64,000 bases of DNA from Crotalaria pallida (GCA_037953625.1 CM075655.1:27918001-27982000), one strand, 5' to 3'. Numbered from the stretch's first letter, positions 48,701 through 60,233 are shown. The notes: generated by a model not told the origin, from the sequence alone. Numbers and translations: made by a program.

Positions 48701-48732
48701 CACCTAGAAGGGGGGGGGGGGTTGAATAGGTG
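48701..48732 (-). terminator. Near-3'-end hairpin with C-rich loop (SIRE LTR)
   Basis: Stem CACCTA/TAGGTG (sense strand minus) closing TTCAAC, a C run and TTC. The plus strand shows a run of about 12 G. Copy at 50625-50651 in the nested solo LTR, with an interrupted run. Confidence 0.5.
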
Positions 48733-48810
48733 TTAGAGAAACCTTGAAAAATTTCGAAAGAAACGAATCGAAACGATTAAAACAAATGATTTTTACAAAA
48801 ACCTCAGCAC

Positions 48811-48955
48811 TTAATCGATTAACAAAGCTTATTAATCGATTAACCCTTTAAAAACACTTAGTTAATCGATTAATCAAACAGGTTAATCGATTATTTACGA
48901 AAGCTTCATTTTGGTTAATCGATTAACACTTTTAGTTAATCGATTAATCACTGTT
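48811..48955. promoter_or_regulatory. TTAATCGATTAA palindrome cluster
   Basis: Six TTAATCGATTAA-type 12-bp palindromes with short spacers. Matching cluster in the nested copy at 50741-50880. Further clusters lie upstream of the TATA at 49912-49992 and 51797-51883. Confidence 0.65.
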
Positions 48956-50340
48956 AAAACTGAAATATCACTTTTCACTCAAATACGAAAATCAATCAAT
49001 TAACACATATGATCAGAGATAAAGCGGAATTGATTAACACCAATATTCTTATTGATTACCTAGGTTACGAAAATGATTTTCCCCAAATCAATTTGCACAA
49101 TTAAGATTCAATTCAATCAATTATGAAAATCAATCTTTTCTAGGTTTTCAACCAAGAACAATATTGAAATGACTTGAATGTAAAGAGTTAAAGGAATAGA
49201 GATACGACACAGAGATTTATCCTGGTTCACTTTCATCCACTTGAAAGCTACATCCAGTCCCCTCTTCAACCAAGAGAGATTCTTCACTATGAGGAATTAG
49301 AGTTCTCAAATTACAAGTAAATGCCTCTCAAGACTCCCTTCTTGATAGCCTCCAAGAGATACCACACTCTTGTCTTGCAACCCTATTGAATCTAATCTAA
49401 CCTCTTCCCTTGCTTGCCGATATCTCCACAACAAGTCTTCCAATTGCTTTGAGATGCTTCAAAGACTTCCACTTGCTTGATGATGCCTCACAGCAAGACT
49501 TCCAATTGCTTGTTAACACAACAAGACTTCCAAGATAACTTTGCTTGATGAACAACCACCAAGGCTTCCTTATGTTGTAGAATGTTTGCCTCCTTTGCAA
49601 TGATTACAACTCAATGAAAACAATGACAATCCTATGAATCTCTTTCAAGAACTATGAAAATATCAACATAAGAGATTCAAAGATTCTTTATCAAAGAATG
49701 TAAAAGTTGAAAGCTTTGATCTATGAAAGTGAGAGAGAATAGTATGGCTTTGATCTTTGTAAAATTGATATGAAAATTGTTCTAATGTGTTCTAATGATT
49801 CACAAAGGTTAGGAAAAGATTTATATAGAATACCCAAAAGTTAGTGACATTAAAAACTGATTTTGAGAAGTGAAAAACGTATTTTAAAAACCAGTACTGC
49901 AGGTGTTAATCGATTAACTCATCATGTTAATCGATTAAACACTGTTAAAAACATGTTAATCGATTAACCACTCCTCTTAATCGATTAACCACTGCTAAAG
50001 TCAATTAAAAACTTGTTTTCTCAAAACTAAACCTTTTCTTTCAAACCTTTAAGCCACCTATTGATTTTAGGTTAAGTGAAAACTCAAATTATGATATAAT
50101 CATGACCTTGATAGAGATTCACTACCCTCTAAAGACTCTACCCAAACTCATTAAAATAAAAGACTCAAACTAAAGATATTACAATTAAACACAAATTGAA
50201 TCTTCATGAGCTTGCTCTCTCTTCATCATTTGTTGTTTGTTGTTGATTGATGAACTTCTTCATACTTGAGCTTGATCACAAACACTTGTAGCTTGTTCAA
50301 AACCTTTGTCATTATCAAAACTTTCTCACCGGATCTAACA

Positions 50341-50574
50341 ATCTCCCCCTTTTTGAAAATGACAAACATGTTTTGAATTTGTTTGAAGTTGTTGATGTTT
50401 GAACCATTTGATACTTGGTGAGACTCTTGCTCCCCCTCAATAAATGCTTTTGACATTTGAATTGCAATTGAGTAAGCTTGATTCTCCCCCTATCTTAAAC
50501 CACTTTGTTCAACCTATATCAAAACAACAAAACAACCTCTTCTCCCCCTTTTGGCATTATGAAAAAGTAATATA
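50341..50574 (-). mobile_element. SIRE-like element, 3' interior remnant with two PPTs
   Basis: Two purine tracts on the minus strand: AAAAAGGGGGAGAT at the LTR and a second, GCCAAAAGGGGGAGAA, at 50555-50540. A duplicated PPT is known in SIRE/Maximus-type elements. Interrupted by the solo LTR at 50575. Confidence 0.75.
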
Positions 50575-52254
50575 TGTAAGAACCTACAATCGGTGGGTGA
50601 AATAACTAGGATACACTAGGAGAACACCTAGAAGGGGTGGTTGAATAGGTGTTAGAGAAACCTTGAAAGATTTTCGAAAGAAACGAATCGAAACGAATCG
50701 AAACGATTAAAACAAATGATTTTTACAAAATTTTCAGCTGTTAATCGATTAAACAAATCTGTTAATCGATTAACACTTTGAAAAACACTAGTTAATCGAT
50801 TAACAAAACAGGTTAATCGATTAATGCCGAAAGCTTGTTTTTATTTAATCGATTAACACCTTTAGTTAATCGATTAATCACTGTTAAAATTGAAAAATCA
50901 CTTTTCAATCAAATACGAAAATCAATCAATTAACACATATGATTAGAGATAAAGCGGAATTGATTAACACCAATATTCTTATTGATTACCTAGGTTATGA
51001 AAATGATTTTCCTCCAATCAATTTGCACAATTAAGATTCAATTCAATCAATTATGAAAATCAATCTTTTCTAGGTTTTCAACCAAGAACAAATGAAATGA
51101 CTTGAATGTAAAGAGTTAAGAGTTTAGAGATACTGCACAGTGATTTATCATGGTTCACTTTCATCCACTTGAAAGCTACATCCAGTCCCCTCTTCAACCA
51201 AGAGAGATTCTTCACTATGAGGAATTAGAGTTCTCAAATTACAAGTAAATGCCTCTCAAGACTCCCTTCTTGATAGCCTACAAGAGATACTCCACACCCT
51301 TGCCTTGCAATCCTATTGACCCTCTAATCTAACCTCTTCCCTTGCTTGTTGATATCCCCACAACAAGTCTTCCACTTGCTTGATGATGCCTCACACCAAG
51401 ACTTCCACTTGCTTGTTAACACAACAAGACTTCGAAGATAACTTTGCTTGATGAACAACCACCAAGATTTCCTTGTGTTGTAGAATGTTTGCCTCCTTTG
51501 CAATGATTACAACCAAATTGAAAGCAATAACAATCCTATGAATCTCTTTCAAGAACTATGAAAATATCAACATAAGAGATTCAAAGATTCTTGATCAAAG
51601 AATGTAAAAGTGAAAGCTTTGATCTATGAAAGTGAGAAAGAATAGAGTGGCTTGATTCTTTGTAAAATGAATATCAAAATGTTGTATATTGATCACAAAG
51701 GTTAGGAAAAGGTTTATATAGAATACCCAAAAGTTAGGAAACAATAGAAATTGATTTTGCCTTGAAAAGCTTATTTTAAAAACTGATTCTGCACGTGTTA
51801 ATCGATTAACAAAATGCTTTAATCGATTAACCACTGTTACAGTACTTGTTAATCGATTAACAAAAACCTTTAATCGATTAACCACTGCTAAAATCAATTA
51901 AAAACTTGTTTTCTCAAAAACTAAACCTTTTCTTTCAAACCGTTAAGCCACCTATTAATTTTAGGTTAAGTGAAAACTCAAATTATGATATAATCATGAC
52001 CTTGATAGAGATTCACTACCCTCTAAATGACTCTACCCAAACTCATCAAATAAAAGACTTAATCTTGAGAGGCTAAAGATATTACAATAATACTCAAACT
52101 AAGTCTTCATGAGCTTGCTCTCTCTTCATCATTTGTTGATTGTTGTTTGTTTGTTGAACTTCTTCATACTTGAGGTTGACCAAAACATTTGAAGCTTGTG
52201 CAAAACCTTTGTAGCCCTTTGTCATTATCAAAACCATTCTCACTGGATCTAACA
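50575..52254 (-). mobile_element. SIRE-like solo LTR, TSD ATATA
   Basis: 1680 bp, TGTAAGAACC to GGATCTAACA, with ATATA at 50570-50574 and 52255-52259. About 90 percent or more alike to 48652-50340 by eye. No PPT follows it, so it is a separate solo LTR inserted into the older copy, not a tandem duplication. Confidence 0.88.
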
Positions 52255-52780
52255 ATATATACCAATTGAAATATAAAATTCTAAGCCAAAAATAGAGAAA
52301 TTATAATATTCATTTCTTCACAACATTGATACCAACTAATCAATGATACCAAATGTAAAACTAAGGAACTATACTTTGAAATGTGATACCAATTGGAGAG
52401 AAATATAACAATGAAGTATAATACCAATTGTAACTAAAGAGTTATCATATCACTTAACAAAATAAGATATCAATTGTAATGAAATATCACAATAATCACA
52501 ATAGCATGATAAACATATAATAATCACACAATGATATCAATTATGAATTTTGTAGAAGTAATATCAATTGTCAAAGACTAATAGCAAGATTAGAATATAC
52601 CAAATGTAAGTCCAATTGTGAATGCTTGCTATCTCTTGTAAGAAATTCACTTGATACCAATTGTGAATATTCAACAATATCAATTGTACCAAAATGTAGG
52701 AGTTTCACTTGAGATTTGAAGAAGCAAATAATGAATAACACTTGTAAGCCTTTTGCTCTTCAATCACACCTACAAAACAA
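52255..52780 (-). repeat. Dispersed GATACCAATTGT repeats in SIRE 3' non-coding region
   Basis: About ten copies of ATACCAATTG or ATATCAATTG at irregular 25-50 bp spacing. No ORF. The segment lies directly after the gag remnant, so the whole pol region is missing. Confidence 0.6.
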
Positions 52781-54118
52781 TCATGCTTTGCCTTTTGGTA
52801 TCCAAATAGTCTTGGATCCATTTTTGTTAGTTAAGGGACTCTCACCCTTCTTAACCCAAACAAAATTTCCTTTAGGTATACCATGCACTTTAATATAACA
52901 CACATTTGAAGTATGTCCATGAATGCCACAATAGAAACATGTTGGTGCATTTGAAAAATCAACTTTAGAAAAATCAACAACATTTCTATGAGACTTACTC
53001 TTAGCATTAGTATAACCCAAACAAAACTTGTTTGAATTTTCTCTTTGAAAATTTAAAAATGTGCGCAATTTAATGTCACCACTTGTGAAACTTGCAAGCT
53101 TATTTTTCAAAATAGCATTTTCATCTTTAAGCAACTTGCAATTCTCACAATCAACCACAGTATTCAATCTACTAGCACAATCACAAGAAGAACTAGCATA
53201 AATGAGATCAAGAGTTTCATTTTGAAGATTAAGCTCATCAACTTGTTTTTGAAGTTCTAAAATCTATTGTTGATGTTTCAAAATGAGCTTCTTCCTTTCA
53301 ATGTTTTTCAAAGCTAGTTTCTTAAGATGTTCATGCATTTCTTCATAAGCATTATATAAAATTTCATATTTGGAAGAAATTTCGGATTTAGTTTCACTTA
53401 CATCACTTTCGTCGCTTTGTTCACTTGATTCATCATTTGAACTTTCCTCTTCATCTACTAGAGCTATCAAGTTGAGACAAGCGGCTTCTTCATCATCCAA
53501 ATAACTACTTGATGTGCTTTTCTTGTCTTCTTCATCATCACTATTCCAAACTATGTATGCCCTTTTGTGTTTTGCATTTTTCTTCTCTTTCTCCTTCTTC
53601 TTGAGATACTTAGAGCACGAATACTTGAGATGACCGGGCTTTCCACATTCATGGCAAACTACTCCTTCTTTTGTTGTCTTGGTCTTGTAGTGTGGGGAAT
53701 TCTTCTCTTTACTTTTGTCTTTGTTCAACCTTCCTTTTCTCCTTAGAAGCTTGCTAAAGTTTCTCAGTAAAAGTTTCATCTCTTCTTCATCAATGTCCGA
53801 ATCGGAATCTTCATTATCATTACTATCGGAACTCTCTTCCTTTTTATATGAACTTTTGGCTTTAAGAGCAATTCCTTTTCTTTCCTTGTACTTATCCGAC
53901 TCTTCATGCATATGCAAACGTCCAAGCTCCATTTCATGTTCTTGAAGCTTTCCGAAAAGTGTAGCTATGTCCATGGTGTCCAAGTCCTTTGATTCAACAA
54001 TTGCGGTAACCTTAGGTTGCCATTCCCTACTTAGACATCTTAAAACTTTGTTAACAAGTTCAGAATTCATGAAAGTTTTTCCAAGAGCAATGAGATGATT
54101 AATAATATGAGTAAAACG
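52781..54118 (-). pseudogene. SIRE-like copia gag, truncated at both ends
   Basis: One frame from 54118 down to TGA at 52781-52783 with a single TAG at 53266-53264. It includes the UBN2-type gag segment, Lys/Glu/Ser-rich linkers, CHECGKPGHLKYSC zinc knuckle (about 53655-53610) and a second CCHC-like FYCGIHGHTSNVC (about 52945-52905). The N-terminus is lost at a filler-DNA junction (54118). Protease, integrase and reverse transcriptase are absent. Confidence 0.82.
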
Positions 54119-54162
54119 TAAGGGGGTGGATATAGTGAGCAATGAGATGATTAACAAGTGTA
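54085..54162. other. Templated filler DNA at a deletion junction
   Basis: Between gag (left) and Tekay-2 LTR (right) lies a patch made from both sides: GTAAGGGGGTGGATATAGTG at 54118 is a copy of 54204 onward, and GAGCAATGAGATGATTAA at 54137-54154 is a copy of 54085-54102. This is the mark of end joining with template switching. Confidence 0.8.
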
Positions 54163-54203
54163 GCGAAGGCTTGGGTTTTCCGCTCTTCCTCTCCTTGGTT
54201 AAG

Positions 54204-55543
54204 GTAAGGGGGTGGATATAGTGAGCATTGGCTTGTTCTAGGAAAGGGTTTGTATTTAGATATAATGGTTGGGTAGGAGTTTATGTGTTAGGATAGGAAA
54301 TTAGAAACCCCAATTTAGAAACTAAGGAAAATGTTGAAATTAGGCTTAATTATTAATTATGGAACTCTAAGAATTAGAGAATAAGGTTAGGTTTTTATGG
54401 TGGAAAATTAAATGGCATGAACCCCTAATTTAGGATTTTAAATCAATAATTTGGACAAGTGAAAAAAAAATGTGGGTGTTGCATGATTACATGAAAGGTG
54501 ATGTTTGTTATTATTTGTATTCTAATTGTTTATGTGAAAAGTGAATTGTGGTTATTTGATTATAAATATGATGGTGCTTGTGCTTGGAGTAATTTTGTAA
54601 ATACTAAATGGAATTGGTAGACAAATTAATGACATATAATATGGACAACTAACATTGGATGAGCATGGTGATGTATCGTAGGCCTTCGATTTGGGGGAGA
54701 CGATACATCGTAAAATGGTGTTGTATTGTAGGCCTTCGATTTGGGGGAGAAAATACAACGTAAACGGGGCAATGTATGTAGGCCTTTGATTTAGTGGAGA
54801 CATACATCGTGATTGGTGTATGTATGTAGGCCTTCGATTTGGTGGAGACATACATACACCCTAAATAAAAAGGAAAACGGAAAGGACAATGGATAAAATA
54901 AGGTAAACGGTAAAGGAAAAGCGATGTATGTAGGCCTTCGATTTGGTGGAGACATACATCGTGATTGGTGTATGTATGTAGGCCTTCGATTTGGTGGAGA
55001 CATACATACACCGTAAATAAAAGGAAATGAATAAAGGAAACAGTGAATAAAATTGGACAAGGTAAAGGTAATGGAAACGCGATGTATGTAGGCCTTCGAT
55101 TTGGTGGAGACATACATACACCGTAAAAATAAGGAAAAAGGTAAGGGAATAAAATTGGACAAGATAATGGTAATGGAAACGCGATGTATGTAGGCCTTCG
55201 ATTTGGTGGAGACATACATCGTGATTGGTGTATGTATGTAGGCCTTCGATTTGGTGGAGACATACATACACCGTAAAAATAAGTAAAAGGTAAGGGATTT
55301 AAAAAGAGATTTCTTTGGAAACGGGGAAAACAAATAAAAGGGAACCAAATGGTGGAAAGGAACTAACTAATCAGGGAACCGACATGTATAAATTAATGGA
55401 ATTGGAAAATATGGTATGCTTGCGATGAGTTTGTATTTATGTGAATAAATTGCTAATTGTGTTTGGCCTGGTTAGTTGTTATGTCTATCTAGAAACTGCT
55501 TTTCTATTTCATGTGCAATGCTCACTCCCTTACTATCTTTCAG
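54204..55543 (+). other. Predicted LTR intron (Tekay-2, left)
   Basis: Donor GGTTAAG|GTAAGGGGG, acceptor CTATCTTTCAG|GTACAG; 1340 bp; holds the hairpin array. Exon-flanking texts match the GTTAG solo LTR. Confidence 0.55.
54670..55272. repeat. Tandem hairpin array with covarying stems (9 units, Tekay-2 left LTR)
   Basis: Loop AGGCCTTCGATTTGGTGGAG is nearly constant. Stems covary: GATGTATCGT/ACGATACATC, GTTGTATTGT/ACAATACAAC (one arm mutated here), GATGTATGT/ACATACATC, GGTGTATGTATGT/ACATACATACACC. Units alternate in pairs separated by AT-rich spacers. The unit at 55080-55123 joins a left arm of one type to a right arm of another, a fusion by unequal recombination. Confidence 0.92.
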
Positions 55544-55607
55544 GTACAGAGATTGAGTTAGCACAGCCCCCGACCGAGCAGGAGTGCTCTCCCTCACAGG
55601 GAGAGTA
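55544..55607 (+). promoter_or_regulatory. Conserved LTR exon 2 with CTCTCCCT hairpin (Tekay-2 left)
   Basis: GTACAGAGATTGAGT start and the perfect hairpin CTCTCCCT-CAC-AGGGAGAG at 55587-55605. Only a few bases differ from 46977-47040. Confidence 0.6.
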
Positions 55608-55883
55608 GGGTTATTATGGGGATTAGGACTATATGTGACCTAAGCCTCCTTATTCTTTTGATGTATTTTTTATGAGGCTTAGGATATTGTTTTTGGCATA
55701 GCTATTTTTGAGCATCATGCTAGTTGCACCTAGTACACATATTCCGCTTACACTCTGATAACTGACACTGGATGTTGTATTTTGTGCCCATGGGGCTTTT
55801 ATCTGTTATGTGCATGTGGTGCAGCCCTGCTGGCTGTTGATTTTATATATATGGATTATGTTATATAAAGGTTAAATTTTGGA

Positions 55884-58800
55884 GTAGCTGCGGCAGCTGA
55901 GAATCTTGCAAATCTGCAACAGAACCAAGCCCAAAACATTGCAGTAGCTGCGGCAGCTGCAGCAGCAGCACTAGAACCTCCTCCAACACCACCAGTGGAG
56001 ATTGACTGGATGGGCCGCTTTCGAAAAAGCGATCCACCGAAGTTTGAAGGGGGTTACAACCCCGATGGAGCTCAAAGATGGCTCCAGGAGATGGAGAAGG
56101 TTCTTCGCTCGCTGCAACCACCGGGTGACCAGTATATGTGACTAGTGGAGTATGTGCTTATTGGTGAGGCGGAACATTGGTGGGACCAACAGAGGAGAGG
56201 CTTGGAAGCAGCTAATGAGCTCATTTCATGGGACCTTTTCAAGGTCCGTTTTCTGGGAAAGTATTTCCTGGAAAATGTAAGAAGGGAGAAGGAGGTGGCT
56301 TTTCTTGAGCTGAAGCAAGGGAACCTCAGTGTTGGAGAATATGCAGCTCAATTCGAGGACCTCATTCGTTATTCTGGCAGCTACAGGGATGCAGATGAAC
56401 GCACTAAGTGTATCAAGTTTGAGGCTGGTCTCAATTCCAAGATCAAAACAGTCTTTGTCTATCAAGGAATCTCTAATCTCTCTCAACTAGTGAACATGAC
56501 CAGTGCTTATGAAGATTCTCTCAAGCAGGAACAAGCAGAGGAGCGAAGCAAGGCACCTCAGAAATTGGCTGGTCCTATTAGGGGCAAGGGTCCTATGCAG
56601 AAATCTGGTCCTTATTCTAATCCTAGACCTTCAGTCCCTAGAGGAGCAGGGCAATCTGCAGTAACTCTTGGTCCTGTTCCTACATGTACACATTGTGGGA
56701 GGCAACACAGGGGAGTATGCTGGAATATGGGTCGAAGGGATGGACTCTGCTACTTATGTGGACAGGCAGGTCATTTTGTTTCCAACTGCCCTAAAAATAC
56801 TGTGAAGAGAGAGGTCAATGTGGCTAGTGCACAGAAATATGGTGGGAGTCAGCCAATGCAGAAGGGCAAGGTGTACACTCTAGATGGCGAAGAGGTGACA
56901 GATGAGGATGAGCTGATCAGAGGTATATGTCATGTTAATGGCAGTTCTTGTGGTGTTTTTTTTGATTGTGGTGCATCCCATTCATTCATTTCTATGGAAT
57001 GCATGAAGAGACTAGGGTTGTCTACTACAGAAATGCCTTATAAGTTGTCGGTTTCTACCCCTACGAATTCTTCAGTTATTAATTCTCAAATGTATTTGGA
57101 TTGTCCACTCCGAGTTTTGGAGCGGGAATTCAAAATCAATCTCATTTGTCTACCTTTGACTAGATTAGATGTTATCCTGGGTATGGACTGGATGGCTCAG
57201 CATCATGTTCTTATTGACTGTCGTAAGAAAGCAGTCATCTTTAGTGATTCTACTCTGTCTACCATGGAAGTTGATGAAGTTTCTGATGTAAGTCAAATTC
57301 CTGTGGTCCGTGAGTTTCCGGAAGTCTTTTCTACGGAGATTCCCGGATTGCCTCCAAGAAGAGAAGTTGAGTTTAGTATTGATCTGAAGCCTGGTACAGG
57401 TCCAATTTCTATTGCACCTTACAGAATGGCGCCTCCGGAATTGGAAGAATTGAAGAAGCAGTTGGAGGAGCTATTAGCAAAGGGACTTGTCAGGCCAAGT
57501 GTATCACCCTGGGGTGCTCCTATCCTCTTTGTCAAGAAGAAGGATGGTAGCCTTCGGATGTGCACTGAGTACAGGCAATTGAATGCAGTGACGGTAAAGA
57601 ACAAATATCCGCTCCCTCGCATTGATGATTTGTTGGATCAGTTGAGGGGTGCATCACTATTCTCTAAGATTGACCTCCGATCGGGATACCATCAGATCCG
57701 CATCTGTGAAGAGGACATTCCAAAAACTGCTTTCAGGACGCGTTACGGGCACTTTGAGTATGTGGTGATGCCCTTCGGTTTGACCAACGCTCCTGCAATA
57801 TTCATGGACTACATGAATAGGATCTTCATGCCATACTTGGATTCTTTTGTCATTGTGTTCATCGATGACATCCTGATTTATTCTAAGAGTCCGGGTGAAC
57901 ATGAAGAACATTTGAGGATTGTGCTGCATGTCCTCAAAGAAAAGCAGTTGTATGCCAAGCTGTCTAAATGTAGCTTTTGGTTGGATGAAGTCCATTTTCT
58001 GGGACATGTGATTTCCGCACAGGGAGTTGCTGTGGATCCTTCCAAGGTGGAAGCAGTGTTAAAGTGGGAGAGGCCCACAACAGTCACAGAAATCAGAAGC
58101 TTTTGGGGATTGGCAGGTTACTATCGGAGATTCATTGAAGGTTTCTCCAAACTGGCTCTCCCATTGACAATGTTAACCAGGAAAGAGGTCCCTTATCAAT
58201 GGTCACAGCAGTGTGAGAGCAGTTTCTTAGAACTGAAGAAGAGATTGACGAGTTCACCGGTTCTGACCATGCCGGAACCAACCCAACCCTTTGATGTGTA
58301 TTGTGATGCTTCGAAGCTAGGCTTGGGTTGTGTACTTATGCAACAAGGCAAAGTTGTGGCCTATGCATCCAGGCAGTTGCGACAGCATGAGCAGAATTAT
58401 CCGACTCATGATTTGGAATTAGCAGCTGTGGTGTTTGCTTTGAAAATTTGGAGACATTACTTGTATGGCACAAAGTTTGAGGTGTTCAGTGACCACAAGA
58501 GTATCCGTTATCTCTTCGATCAAAAGGAGTTGAATATGAGACAGAGGAGATGGATGGAGTTCCTGAAAGATTATGATTTCCATCTTCAATACCATCCGGG
58601 TAAAGCTAATGTGGTGGCCGATGCATTGAATCGTAAGACCCTTCATGTTAGCAACTTGATGGTGAAGGAGATGCAGCTAATTCAGGAGTTTAGTGATCTT
58701 AACTTGAACATGCTGGTGAAAGAGAAGAGTATTGTTCTGGAAATGTTGCAGGTTACTAGTGAGTTGATGGATTTGATAAAGGAAAGGCAAGCAGATGATG

Positions 58801-60197
58801 AAGAACTCCAGAAGTTGTTAGAAGGAGCAGCAAGTAAAGAGGAACCTGATTTCATCAAGGGTGCTGATGGAATCATCAGATTCAGAGGTAGAATATGTGT
58901 TCCAATGGACTTCCAGATTCGAAGAGACATATTGTGGGAAGCTCACCAAACAAAACTGAGCTTCCATCCCGGTACAACAAAGATGTATCAGGATTTGAAG
59001 AGGATCTATTGGTGGCCAGGGTTGAAGTCTGATGTGGCCGACCATGTGTCTCACTGCTTGACTTGTCAGAAGGTGAAGATTGAGCACCAAAAGCCAGGTG
59101 GTCCGTTGCGATCACTTGACATTCCTGAATGGAAGTGGGATAGCATAGCCATGGACTTTGTGACAGGTCTACCTAGAACTACTGCAGGTTGTGATGGTGT
59201 ATGGGTTGTTGTAGACCGTTTAACAAAGTGTGCTCACTTTATTCCGATCCATAAGAATTACACACTGGAGAAGCTGACACAGTTGTATATTCGGGACATA
59301 GTGAAGCTTCATGGTGTGCCTTCGAGTATTGTGTCTGATCGTGATCCGCGGTTTCTATCCAGATTTTGGCAGAGTCTTTAGCAGGCTTTGGGTACTAAAT
59401 TGAGGTTTAGTACAGCCTATCATCCTCAAACTGATGGGCAGTCCGAGCGTACTATTCAGACTTTGGAGGATCTGTTGAGGGCTTGTGTTCTAGAGCAGGC
59501 TGGTAGTTGGGAGCAGTTGTTACCATTGATGGAATTTACTTACAACAACAGCTTTCACTCTAGTATTGGCATGACACCTTTTGAGGCACTATATGGTAGA
59601 AAGTGCAGAACGCCTCTTTGTTGGTTCCAGATTGGGGAGAACTTGTTGACTGGACCAGAGTTGGTGCAAGAAACCACAGAGAAGATCGCGATGATTAAGG
59701 ATAAAATGAAGACTTCTCAAGACAGGCAAAAGAGCTATGCAGATAAGCGTAGGAGACCCCTAGAGTTTGATGTGGGTGATCATGTGTTTCATAGGGTGTC
59801 CCCTACCACTGGCATTGGTCGGGCAATCAAGTCAAAGAAATTGACTCCGAGGTTTGTTGGACCATATGAGATTCTGGAAAGAGTTGGGCCTTTGGCATAC
59901 AGGATCGCTTTGCCTCCACATTTGTCTAGGCTTCATGGTGTATTTCATGTTTCCCAGTTGAGGAAGTACATTCATGATCCCTCCCATGTGGTAGCAGCTG
60001 ACGATTTGCCCTTGAAGGAGAATCTTACTTTTGAGATCCTCCCGATCAGAATTGAGGACAGGTAGATTAAGCAACTCCGGGGCAAGGAAATTCCATTAGT
60101 GAAGGTGATTTGGAACAGAAACAACGTAGAAGAGGCTACTTGGGAGCTGGAGAGCAAGATGAAGGAGTCTTATCCTCAGTTGTTCCTGGACAGCTGA
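55884..60197 (+). pseudogene. Tekay-2 gag-pol with three nonsense codons
   Basis: One frame throughout, about 1437 codons, interrupted by TGA 56139, TAG 59379 and TAG 60063, ending TGA 60195. Order: Ala/Gln-rich gag start (5' end deleted), capsid region, CYLCGQAGHFVSNC knuckle (intact), protease with DCG in place of DSG or DTG (about 56963-56971), reverse transcriptase FIDD (about 57861-57872), RNase H YCDAS (about 58299) and SDHKS, integrase HHCC and DD35E split by the 59379 stop, chromodomain near 60090-60185 (EEATWE). Same Tekay/Del lineage as Tekay-1 but clearly diverged. No frameshift, so decay is recent. Long open segments between stops still allow partial products. Confidence 0.93.
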
Positions 60198-60233
60198 ATT
60201 TCGAGGACGAAATTCTGGTAAGTGGGAGAGGAT
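60196..60233 (+). promoter_or_regulatory. Pre-PPT hairpin and polypurine tract of Tekay-2
   Basis: Hairpin GAATTTCG-AGGA-CGAAATTC at 60196-60215 starts within the stop codon; the PPT AAGTGGGAGAGGAT at 60220-60233 abuts the LTR. Confidence 0.88.

Larger units (their letters stand above)
48652..50340 (-). mobile_element. SIRE-like copia 3' LTR
   Basis: On the minus strand it begins TGTTAGATCC at 50340. The polypurine tract CAAAAAGGGGGAGAT (50355-50341) abuts it, fixing it as the 3' LTR. TATA near 49818-49829 (minus). TTAATCGATTAA-type palindromes stand in two clusters, 49912-49992 and 48811-48955. Near its end is the C-run hairpin (48701-48732). Confidence 0.88.
54162..55883 (+). mobile_element. 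Tekay-2 5' LTR, truncated at both ends
   Basis: Collinear with 60962-62754 in the 3' LTR with few differences. It lacks the first ~730 bp and the last ~115 bp, plus the PBS. It contains the predicted intron, a nine-unit hairpin array and exon 2. Confidence 0.88.

Noticed and set aside
48652..52254. Apparent 1.7-1.9 kb tandem duplication
   Set aside because: The right copy is framed by its own 5-bp duplication ATATA and interrupts the SIRE interior, so it is a separate solo LTR insertion.
54670..55272. Array resembling a CRISPR
   Set aside because: The repeats are hairpins with covarying arms in a plant LTR, duplicated in the other LTR. There are no unique spacers or cas genes.
54649..55348. 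Overlapping minus-strand ORFs of 136-204 codons in the hairpin arrays (also 61426-62196)
   Set aside because: They are translations of the tandem repeats in several frames at once, with periodic peptides and no start context. They run antisense to Tekay-2.
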